Part shown: in pieces, positions 13,801 to 23,700 of the stretch
Numbering within the stretch: position 1 is the first letter of the stretch
Layout: each line of letters opens with the position of its first letter
Assembly (NCBI GenBank): GCA_030248225.1
Contig: JASANE010003451.1
Span: forward strand, 1 to 43,633
Direction: 5' to 3'
Length of the DNA stretch: 43,633 bases
DNA from: Trileptium ribeirensis
Lineage: Eukaryota; Nematoda; Enoplea; Enoplida; Thoracostomopsidae
The notes under the pieces: model-generated
Seen by the model: only the letters and a program-made list of their open reading frames with translations
Told to the model about the DNA's origin: nothing
Databases searched by the model: none
Program-made: the position numbers and the translations under genes

Positions 13801-14760
13801 GTTTCCATACGTTTGTTACATGTTATTCTGTAGGACATTGACATTAATGGTTTATATAGTTCTAAGATATAATAATAGAAGGTATATATACTATAATTTT
13901 CTGATCAGCAGCCAGAGACACTGTGTTGGCTAGCGTTTAGATGATAATGATGATAATTTTCTAACCACCATGCCATAAATGAGACCAACTGTTATACTGC
14001 TCGCACAGTTTCAATGAATACAGTTCATTGCATGGACGCAGTTTTCATGTGGTTATAACGCATGGAGCGTAGAATAAACACTTTCGCTATGTTTCCAGTC
14101 GCCTGCCTTTACTACACATACGTTTGTTACATGTTATTCTGTAGGGAACTTGACATTATTGGTTTATATAGTTTATATAGCACAGTTTCAATGAATACAG
14201 TTCATTGCATGGACGCAGTTTTAATGTGGTTGTAACGCATGGAGCGTAGAATAAACACTTTCTCTCTGTAGAAGAAACACTTTCGCTATGTTTCCAGTCG
14301 CCTCCCTTTACTACACATACGTTTGTAACATGTTATTCTGTAGGACACTTGACATTATTGGTTTATATAGTTTTAAGATATAATAATAGAAGGTATATAT
14401 ACTATAATGTTTTGATTAGCAGCCAGAGACACTGTTTTGGCTAGCGTTTAGATGATAATGATGATAACTTTCTAACCACAATGCTATAAATGAGACCAAC
14501 TGTTATACTGCTCGCACGGTTTCAATAAATACAGTTCATTGCCATGGACGCAGTTTTCACGTGGTTATAACGCATGGAGCGTAGAGTAAACACTTTCGCT
14601 CTATAAAATAAACACTTTCGCTATGTTTCCAGTCGCCCCGCTTTACTACACATACGTTTGTTACATGATATTCTGTAGGAAACTTGACATTATTGGTTTA
14701 TATAGCTCTAAGATATAATAATGGAAGGTATATATACTATAATTTTCAGATCAGCAGCCA
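10816..14760. repeat. Higher-order repeat, about 1.80 kb, inside the satellite
   Basis: Landmarks 10816, 11153, 11487, 11799, 12111 and 12622 reappear at 12622, 12955, 13290, 13603, 13915 and 14426, each shifted by 1802-1806 bp. Private variants are shared at the same places: CAGTATCCAGAGACACTGTG near 11479 and 13282, and the joined monomer GTTTATATAGCACAG near 12368 and 14172. The repeat unit is therefore about five and a half monomers, one of them deleted. The phase continues at 14761 and 15091 and then breaks. Elsewhere, monomers 1271-2911 match 6111-7680 in order (offset 4840 falling to 4769), and 3228-3892 match 9839-10503 (offset 6611). Confidence 0.85.
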
Positions 14761-17115
14761 GAGACACTGTTTTCGCTAGCGTTTAGATGATAATGATGAT
14801 AACTTTCTAACCACAATGCTATAAATGAGACCAACTGTTATACTGCTCGCACGGTTTCAATGAATACAGTTCATTGCCATGGACGCAGTTTTTATGTGGT
14901 TAGAACGCATGGAGCGTCGAATAAACAGTTTCGCTCTGTAGAACCACTTTCGCTATGTTTCCAGTCGAATCCCTTTACTACACATACGTTTATTACATGT
15001 TATTCTGTAGGAAACTTGACATTATTGGTTTATATAGTTCTAAGATAAAATAATAGAAGGTATATACTATAATATTTTGATCAGCAGCCAGAGACACTGT
15101 TTTGGCTAACGTTTAGATGATAATGATGATAACTTTCTAACCACAATTCTATAAATGAAACCAACTGTTATACTGCTCGCACAGTTTCAATGAATACAGT
15201 TCATTGCCATTGACGCAGTTGTCATGTGGTTGTAACGCATGGAGCGTGGAATAAACACTTTCGCTATGTTTCCATACGTTTGTTACATGTTATTCTGTAG
15301 GACATTGACATTAATGGTTTATATAGTTCTAAGATATAATAATAGAAGGTATAATATATACTATAATTTTCTGATCAGTAGTCAGACACACTGTTTTGGC
15401 TACCATTTAGATGATAATGATGATAACTTTCTAACCACAATGCTATAAATGAGACTAACTGTTGTACTGCTCGCACAGTTTCAATGAATACAGTTCATTG
15501 CATTGACGCAGTTTTCATGTGGTTATAACGCCTGGAGCGTAGAATAAACACTTTCGCTATGTTTCCAGTCGCCTGCCTTTAGTACACATACGTTTGTTAC
15601 ATGTTATTCTGTAGGAAACTTGACACTATTGGTTTATATACTTCTAAGATATAATAATAGAAGGTATATACTATAATTTTCAGATCAGCGGCCAGAGACA
15701 CTGTTTTGGCTAGCGTTTAGATGATAATGATGATAACTTTCTAACCACAATGCTATAAATGAGACCAACTGTTATACTGCTTTCACAGTTTCAATGTATG
15801 CAGTTCATTGCAATGGACGCAGTTTTCATGTGGTTATAACGCATGGAGTGTAGAATAAACACTTTCGTTCTGTAGAAGAAACACTTTCGCTATGTTTCCA
15901 GTCGCCTCCCTTTACTACACATACGTTTGTAACATGTTATTCTGTAGGACACTTGACATTATTGGTTTATATAGTTTTAAGATATAACAATGGTAGGTAT
16001 ATATACTATAATGTTTTGATCAGCAGCCAGAGACACTGTTTTGGCTAGCGTTTAGATGATAAAGATGATAACTTTCTAACCACAATGCTATAAATGAGAC
16101 CAACTGTTATACTGCTCGCACGGTTTCAATGAATACAGTTCATTGCCATGGAGGCAGTTTTCATGTGGTTATAATGCATGGAGCGTAGAATAAACACTTT
16201 CGCTATGTTTCCAGCCGGCTCCCTTTACTACACATACGTTTGTTACATGTTATTCTGTAAGAAACTTGACATTATTGGTTTATATAGTTCTAAGATATAA
16301 TAATGGAAGGTATATATACTATAATCTTCAGATTAGCAGCCAGAGACACTGTTTTGGCTAGCGTTTAGATGATAATGATGGTAACTTTCTAACCACAATG
16401 CTATAAATGAGACCAACTGTTATACTGCTCGCACGGTTTCAATGAATACAGTTCATTGCCATGGAGGCAGTTCTCATGTGGTTATAACGCATGGAGCGTA
16501 GAATAAACACTTTCGCTATGTTTCCAGCCGGCTCCCTTTACTACACATACGTTTATTACATGTTATTCTGTAGGAAACTTGACATTATTGGTTTATATAC
16601 GTAGTTCTAAGATAAATAATAGAAAGGTATATACTATAATGTTTTGATCAGAAACAGCCAGAGACACTGTTTTGGCTAGCGTTTAGATGATAAGCCTGAC
16701 TTATAACTTTGTCTAACCACAATTAATTCTCAGAAATGAAACCAACTGTTATACTGCTCGCACAGTTTCAATGAATACAGTTCATTGCCATGGACGCAGT
16801 TTTCATGTGGTTATAACGCATGGAGCGCAGAATAAACACTTTCGCTATGTTTCCAGTCGCCTCCCTTTACTACACATACGTTTGTTACATGTTATTCTGT
16901 AGGACAGTTGACATTATTGATTTATATAGTTCTAAGATATAATAATTGAAGGTATATATACTATAATGTTTTGATCAGCAGCCAGAGACACTGTTTTGGC
17001 TAGCGTTTAGATGATAATGATGATAACTTTCTAACAACAATGCTATAAATGAGACCACCTGTTATACTGCTCTCACAGTTTCTATGAATACGGTTCATTG
17101 CCATGGACGCAGTTT

Positions 17116-18814
17116 CTGGCTGCGTTGCAGATAACGTTAGTTTACTTCAATGTAGACTGATTTACAAAGTTTGCAAGCGCACTGGCTTGTGCTTGACGCA
17201 ATTTATGTTAACCAAGCTTACAGCTAAGCACCAGGGAATAACCGGAACCAAAATTTACCGGAACCGGAACCAGTAACTGGAACCGTCCATTTAAACCGGA
17301 TCCGGAACCGGAACCGGAACCTGGTCTTCGAAATTTATATATAGTAAAACAGATGATGGAAGAAATGAAGGTATAGTGGATTTAAAATGCATTAAAAATA
17401 ACTTTTACATTAAACTTAATGTATTGCGATGGTATTATTGCCTTTCTGAAACTTTAAAGAGACTGAGGAAGCTAATAATGTTTATTTATCGATCAAATAT
17501 GTCGGTTTTTGGACATTCAGAGCAAAAAAATGTCTTCCACTATAAACCACTGCGTATACTGCGTCAAATCGAATGTGCTTACAAAGCTTGGAGCGTAGAA
17601 TACACACTTTCGCTCTGTCTCCAGTCGCCTCCCTTTACTACACATACGTTTGTTGCATGTTCTTCTGTAGCAAACTTAAAATTATTGGTTTATATGATTC
17701 TAAGATAAAATAATAGATAGAAGGTAATTTTCTGATCAGTGTTCGGAGACACTGTTTAGGCTAGCGTTGGACAAACAGTGCCCGTCAGTTAGATGATAAT
17801 GATAACTTTCTAATCAGAATGCTATAGATGAGACACACTGTGATGCTGCTCGCACAGTTTCAATAAATACAGTTCATTGCCACGGAAGCAGTTTCTGCTT
17901 GCGTTGCAGATAACGTTACTTCAATTTCACCTGATTTACAAAGTTCAAAGCGCGCCGGCTGGTGCTTGACGCAATTTATGTTAGCCAAGCATAGGCTAAG
18001 TACTTCTGCGTAAGCCACACTCTGTTACCGAGTTGGACCGGTTTAATTCAAATGTATCCCACAGACTTCTGGATGTGTAAAATAGCTGCTACAAGCATCG
18101 ACCTGGCTTTGATTTAACAAACTCCTGCAGGTAATTATGAAAAATTCCTGCTAAAATTATGTGCCCTACTTACGTTTCACACGGCAAATTGGTTAGTTAA
18201 TCTTTTCTTTGGCTCGGCTGTATTGGAGTTTGATCATTGTATAATATATATTACATATGTTTGGATCACAGATGAAGCAAAAATGTGAAAAATTTCAAAC
18301 AAAATTTTTAAACCGGAATTCCGGTTCCGGTATGGTTTTTGCCCTTTGCCGGAACCGCAACCGGAACACGATTTTCGCCGGAACCGGAACCGGAATTCCG
18401 GTTACTCCCTGCTAAGCACTTCTACATAATCCATAATCTGTTGCCGAGTTGGACCCGTTTAAATCTAGCATACCACGCACACTTCTCAATGTGTAAAATA
18501 GCCGCTACAAGTATCGACCTGGTTTTGTTTTGTTAACAAACTCATGCAGGTTAACATAAAAATTCCTGCTGAAATTATGTGTCCTACTTACGTTTCATAG
18601 TGTAAATTGTCGTGTTAATCTTTTCTTTTGCTTAGTTGTATTGGAACTTGGTCAGTGTGTATAATATTACATAATGTTTGGACCACAGATGAAGCAAAAA
18701 TGTGGAAAATCAATTTTTAAACCGTAATTCCGGTTCCGGTATGGTTTTTGCCCTTTGTCGGAACCGCAACCGCAACATGATTTTCGCCGGAACCGGAATT
18801 CCGGTTACTCCCTG
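17116..18814 (+). mobile_element. Right part of outer hAT-like element carrying the satellite
   Basis: From the last satellite monomer the sequence passes without a break into 17116-17223, then a nested copy of the same family, then 18420-18814. That last segment ends in CCGGAATTCCGGTTACTCCC plus TG, the family's right terminus. The 18420-18814 segment matches the end of the nested copy (about 18018-18411) almost base for base, for example TGTTACCGAGTTGGACC-like, AGATGAAGCAAAAATGTG, and GGTATGGTTTTTGCCC. The outer copy therefore reads: satellite (expanded core), then right flank and right terminus. Its left terminus (CAGGGA..AACCGG) is not found between 1 and 1237. Either the left end was lost or the array broke out of the element. 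Confidence 0.8.
17232..18411 (+). mobile_element. hAT-like non-autonomous element, nested copy
   Basis: This is a 1180-bp element with ends CAGGGAATAACCGGAA and, reversed, CAGGGAGTAACCGGAA (15 of 16 matching). It is flanked by a perfect 8-bp duplication CTAAGCAC at 17224-17231 and 18412-18419. CAGGG ends and an 8-bp duplication place it in the hAT superfamily. Subterminal regions are full of GGAACCGGAACCGG (17250-17325 on the left; 18310-18400 on the right). The interior from about 17574 to 17893 is colinear with one satellite monomer: AGCGTAGAATACACACTTTC, ACTACACATACGTTTGTTGC, GAGACACTG, GGCTAGCG, GATGATAATGATAAC, CAGTTTCAATAAATACAG. It encodes no transposase. The insertion site is inside another copy of the same family, a self-insertion. 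Confidence 0.9.
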
Positions 18815-20624
18815 GTATATATATACAGCCATCGTTATATTAATAGGAGCTTTGTTCTTAATGATTTCACTAAGATATAGACAAAACCTTATTTTTTGGT
18901 TGTTAAAGAGCTATAATAGGGTAATATATATTAAATATTTTTAGATATCCAATATGTATATATATGTAAAAATACATTCTAGTGCCCGTACCGATTTCGA
19001 ACAACGCTAAAACTTTCTCCCAGCTTCCTACATTTTGTTTGACATTTACTTTCGCAATGTATCTAACATAGGAGTAGTGTTGAATCTACCAAAGGATTAT
19101 TCTTGGATTTGTTTGAAAGCGTTATTGGCTTATGATTAGCGTTAATGATGCAACCTTTCGTTTCGCAATGCCATGATGGTTTATTCATGCTCTACGTAGT
19201 TTATTTTTTTATATGTACTGTTAATAAGCGGTAGTAAAATGATTATTGCAAACGTTTGGGTAGCTCTGAATTAAGTCGGTAACATGTCCCAATATTGTTG
19301 AGTGGGGCGAAGCGACGCGTTTTTGTTTTCGTCCGATGGGGTAAAATCGGCTCCTACTGTTCGTCTGCCCGGCGGTCGAACTCTCAATAACTGCTGGGGC
19401 AATTTTAATTTTTTCGTATGAAAGGCCTAATATTCTTCAGGTGCAAAAGATACAGTTCTTGACAAAATTTTAGTAAATTAGTAATTTTCGGTGATTTATA
19501 AATCATCTTCGAAACGATGGATTTCGATAAATTTTTTATTCAATAACAAAAGTGACGAGGATGTGCCCTAGTTGAACGGGAGCAGCTTTGACCTCATCTT
19601 CGGGATCAAAAATGGCAAAAACAAGATATTATTTGCCAAACCTGGCTATATATAAATACGATTACCAGTTTTTCACAGCACATATCGCGCAACACAGAGT
19701 TCGCATCTAATGGTATAGGCCATTATCAGCTCATCGAGATGTACAACGTTGCAGGCTGCTACTATCTTGTGTGCCGCTGTGGGCATGAATATGGTTCGCC
19801 GACCCATTACCAGAAATAGCGATTTTTTTCAGTTTCGCCGTGTTATTGCTTGTTTTTACTTTACAGTGAATTGCGTATTAGGTTAGGAAGCACGTTGCAT
19901 ATGATGCTTTTGCTATGTAAGTCCAACTCGACTATGTTATTCCTTTTCATGGGGTTTCATGGTCGACGAACCCGATTTCCAAAATGTTGTATTCATTGGT
20001 CGGATTATGTATTGCGGTCAGGGCATCACGATTAGTCTGTATAGGTAATATTTAAAGCTTAATGATTATTATATAGAGATTTTGAATGAATACAATGACT
20101 TAAATATATTATGTAGAGGTTTTTCGTTATGTTGAATGCAATGATTTGGTTATCTTGAGTCCAACATGCATGTTTTATGGGTTTAGGATCAATGAACCAT
20201 ATTTCCAGAATATAGTATGTCTTCAGCTGCTTGGTTACGTGTTGCGTATAGTTCATGAAGAATTGTCTATATGGATTTGCCGGTGGATAAATACGATGGT
20301 TTGGTTGTCTAGAGAACATCACAATCACTTGAAGCGTTGTCAGTTGCTTTCGATGAGTTTAGGGTCGACGAGGTTTTAGGATATTCAGTGGATTTATGGT
20401 TTAAGAGGTTCTAGTATATAACATCAAACACAGCCTGTTACTGGTGATTTAACAAAATGTTAACTTAAAAAATGAAACTACGCTAGCTCCGTTCCACCGT
20501 TGCTTACGAGTTACTAGTTTAGTATGTAATATCGCCGAACTTTTTACTAGCTGTTATACCGGCATATTATTGGACGCATATAGATGCTGTTTTTCAGATT
20601 ATAATAGGATAGAAATAATTATAG
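18815..20624 (+). other. Non-coding stretch upstream of first visible EHBP1 exon
   Basis: I searched this stretch for the exons that should precede the one at 20625 (the start of the C2 domain, ending in a Trp-x-Arg-Arg pattern) and found none. It holds one copy of a dispersed repeat at about 19580-20410. The remainder (18815-19580 and 20411-20624) shows no repeat, RNA gene or frame I can support. It is probably intron, or upstream sequence if an unusual first exon was missed. Confidence 0.5.
19580..20410 (+). repeat. Dispersed repeat, copy 1
   Basis: This segment is recognisably related, in the same orientation, to 28300-29430. Shared anchors in order are: GGATCAAAAATGGC / GGATCAAAATCACG; CAGAAATAGCGATTTTT / CAGAAATAGTGATTTTT; TTTCATGG..TTCGACGAA/TCGACGAACCCGATTTCC; GGTTACGTGTTGCGTA; and the end GATGAGTTTAGGGTCGACGA (20353 and 29376). 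The copy has fewer internal subrepeats than the other. It encodes no recognisable protein, the ends are not sharply defined, and no inverted terminal repeat was found. It is probably an old transposon-derived family. Confidence 0.6.
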
Positions 20625-20780
20625 GCTCACAAGTGGGAACCAACGTTAACCGATTCGACTCGCGGCCTTGTTATTTGGCCTTCTATAGCACCGGAAACGT
20701 TGGAAATCGTTACAACGCTCTACAGAGATCGCCGTACAGACACTTACGATGACAAAGAATGGGTATTTATTGTTAGAGAG
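20625..20780 (+). CDS. EHBP1: EHBP1 exon: C2 domain, middle strands
   Basis: This exon has 52 codons in phase 0 at both ends, acceptor ..ATTATAG and donor GAG/GTCTGT. It encodes [20 protein letters not shown], then a PE..E.VTTLYRD segment and a KEW.FIVRE end. It matches the EHBP1 pattern AHSWQP..NPYRG.VVWPVPE..E.TVTLF+D....+KEWTFVIE. The exon is too short for ordinary frame searches and was found by its W-P-x-x-PE / LYRD / KEW motifs. The preceding exon(s), which should carry the KW.P..L.VVW.RR.RR part, are not found downstream of 18815. Confidence 0.92.
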
Positions 20781-23700
20781 GTCTGTTTCATTTAGTACCT
20801 TTGATAACGGAACTATTAATAACGTGAATTGATGCTGGATATCTCGTTATACAAATACGTGTTTCCTTTGTGTAATGTCGTGAGTTTAAAAATTCGATGT
20901 GTAAGATGTGGTGATATTGCCATATGAATATGCCACATGTTGTACTACGTTGTGCAATCTAGATAGAGTTAATGGTTTATTGTGTATATGAAAACAGCGG
21001 AAGGAAAATTAAAATGTTTAATATGTTTTTATGATTTCAATTTTTGTGACTATTCTTTTCCATGACATAATGCGCTGCTAAGCGTTAATGGTTCATATTT
21101 TATGGGTTGTAACATTTTCAGGATTAAGCATTATAGATTTGAAACCATGTTCGTTTCTTGTTTGCAAAATTTCATTTGCACATACGGCCTTCTATATAGA
21201 AAATTGATTTAAAAATGGCGCTGCTATAATGTTTTTTCAAAAGTGATGCATATTTCGCACTTCTCTATGTGTCTTAGCTGTCTTTATGTTTGTATCAACC
21301 TATCATTATAACTGCTCAGGTGTATGTAAAATGCAGGCAATATATACAGTTCGACCCACTTCATTCTTGCAAAATTTAGCCATTGGTATAAACCGCGACA
21401 TCCGGTTCGGAACCAGGCAGTCCAACCGGAGGACATTTTGTTTAATAGGAGGCTCATAAAACAATTATAAAAATCAAAATTTAGGGGTTTTCAATGAAAA
21501 TAGTTAATTAATCATATCTAAAATTGCAAACAAGACGCCTCTGATTGACGCAAAATACAAGTTTTACGTCATTTATGAAAAATTGCTTCAGAACGGAATT
21601 TTACATGTAAATTGACATTTTTATTGCGTTGTCTTTGTTGGAATTTTGCCAAAAACTGTCGAACTAGCATTTGTCCGAAATTTTGTCGTCTTGAACTTGG
21701 GGAAGCGAAAATTGAATTGCGAGGGTGGGTTGCCATTCCCAATTCGGAAAACTCTGTAGCTCCTAGAAGAGTATTCGGCTTGTGGTCGAAACTTAGCTTA
21801 GCTTAGCATAGACTTCGGTTCTTGTGTAAGCGCTGGAATGTCATTCACCCTAAGACACCTCTTCGTCTGACACTAAACAATCTTTTGAAGCGATATGTAT
21901 AACATTCTCTAGGATTAATTTGCTGCAATTCGTATACAAACTGCTATTTTTGTTCAGGTTATGGCCACTGGTAAAACGAGGCATCTAGCAAACGTGCCAC
22001 TAAACCTACCTTTCTTCCGGAACGATGTACCCGGAACTTCAACCGAAATAAAATTGAAGCTTAATCCTCTTTACAAACATGTCAAATCCGTGGTTATGCA
22101 ACTAGAGTTGACTTGCACACTTGTTTGCGAAGGAGATGCAATGTAAGTGGCCAATATTAGTCAAATTCACATACAGTGCTGACCAGAAAAGACTGTCGAG
22201 AATGATTTCGAACGAAATTTTTAATTTCTTCTGCGATCAGCACTTTTTGGCTGGCACTGTATTTATGGGTATGCGTCCATGCTAAAGGGTAAAAATATGA
22301 TGATTGTTTTTGCTTTATTAACAGGGCAATTAACTTACGAAATCTATTTTAGATCTTCAGTACAAAAACATCCTGTTATTGTACAATTTTGTAAATTACA
22401 AGTTCAAGCACTGTTTATGCTTGTTTTATATATTTTCTATTTGCTGTATCGCCGTATATCAGTAATAATTGTTATGGTTTGTTTTACCTATGCTCATAAA
22501 CTAAGTGCAATTATAGCCGAATAATTGCATTCATTCGGAATGAACGATATGGATACAACTCAACGCGGAAGTTCTTTTATTATCTTGGAAAAGAACAAGC
22601 TTTATTACATATACGACTTCAGCTGCTTAAGATTAACAACTGTTATAATAACACAGCTACTGTTTTACTTCAGGGATGACGATATGCAGAGCATCAGCAG
22701 TTGGATGTCTGGACGGGGTACTTTGCCACGTGTTGATGTAAGAGCTATATATTTTACAATTCAGCAAAAGCCTAGTTTGAAGACGACCTCTCCCTGAGCG
22801 CGCCGATTTGAATCGTTTCGTTGGAAACCAAAGTCCAAATCAAAACGTTCTTTAATTTTCATGATCTTAGTAAGCTTATCTTCCAGTAGTTCCAGCATTA
22901 AACATTATGAACGGTTTCTAAAAACAACACTGTTAAACCATTGGACCGTTTATATTTTTTGTCAGTATTGACTATTTCGCGTACAAAATATAAGGTTGCA
23001 GCCATATGAATCATAGATTTGGACTATGTAGTTTATTGATTTTGATTTAGTTCCCATTCCACCAGTCTAAAATTGTTCAATATTCAAGATTCTGATGTAT
23101 CTCGAATGGGCTCATGAGCACATTTCAGAAAATATTGGGAAGGCGATTTAGAACAAATTATTTAACCATATTGGTAACAGTTTTGTAGAATTTTTTGCAC
23201 ACCAAGCCTTGAAATCTTACTATACTTTGAACATTTTAATTCAGTTATGGCAGAAAATTTGTTTGACTTATCCAAAAATAGGCTTACCGATAGATTTAAA
23301 GTTTTAATTTTATGTTTGGCTTACATTAGAGATGGTTTGGAACAGGTGGCCATAAAAGCGAAATATATTGTAATAAATAACAGTAAGTATAAATTATGTT
23401 GCATGATTTTATCTACACTCTTATCTGCAAAATTTGTTACTTCCTCATTAACTTTGAAAAGTTGTTTGCCTAAAATTGTTCAAAAATGCCTGACGAAAAA
23501 TTCGAACAACGAACAGGTTTACCACGAGTATAATAGTTGAAGTGGTTATGTTCCGCTAAAATAGTCATTTTAAAACAGCTAAATCATTCATGCATCTTTA
23601 AAATTGACGATTCGCTGCTTGCCAAGGAAGTTGCGCCAGGCGAAAAGAATATAATTTAAGGCGTTTCATTTCTCATATACAGACACTGGCATGTCGTTGA

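Larger units (their letters stand above)
1238..17115. repeat. Satellite array, about 49 monomers of 310-335 bp
   Basis: The landmark GAGACACTG recurs at 1271, 1606, 1941, 2274, 2911, 3228, 3560, 3892, 4203, 4520, 4848, 5164, 5483, 5800, 6111, 6446 and so on to 16975, with spacing mostly 311-337 bp. A monomer runs through the landmarks GATCAGCAGCC, GAGACACTG, TTGGCTAGCG, GATGATAATGATGATAAC, CAGTTTCAATGAATACAG, CCATGGACGCAG, GTGGTTATAACGCATGGAG, TACTACACATACG, GACATTATTGGTTTATATAG and ATATATACTATAAT. The shorter class (about 312) lacks a stretch in the TGTAGAAGAAACACTTTC or GTCGCCTCCC part. All copies are head to tail. It contains no gene: the short frames in it, many starting MNTVHCHGRSFHVV, are the same piece of monomer repeated. 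A sequence nearly colinear with one monomer lies inside the transposon copies at 17232-18411, 40243-41161 and 42730-43633. Confidence 0.97.

Noticed and set aside
1370..17115. Many short frames beginning MNTVHCHGRSFHVV or similar
   Set aside because: They are the same stretch of satellite monomer read repeatedly. They exist only where indels happen to keep the frame open, and no copy shows conservation of protein over DNA.
1238..17115. CRISPR array or rDNA spacer as explanation for the regular repeats
   Set aside because: Unit length is about 330 bp with no alternation of repeat and unique spacer, and no ribosomal RNA sequence is nearby. The link to transposon copies explains it better.
17376..17708. 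110-codon frame in the nested hAT-like element
   Set aside because: It runs from the unique left part into the satellite-like segment, has no transposase features and is broken by stops in related copies.
23247..23540. 97-codon ATG frame in an EHBP1 intron
   Set aside because: AT-rich composition, no recognisable domain, and it does not fit the EHBP1 phase. The flanking exons already join in frame without it.
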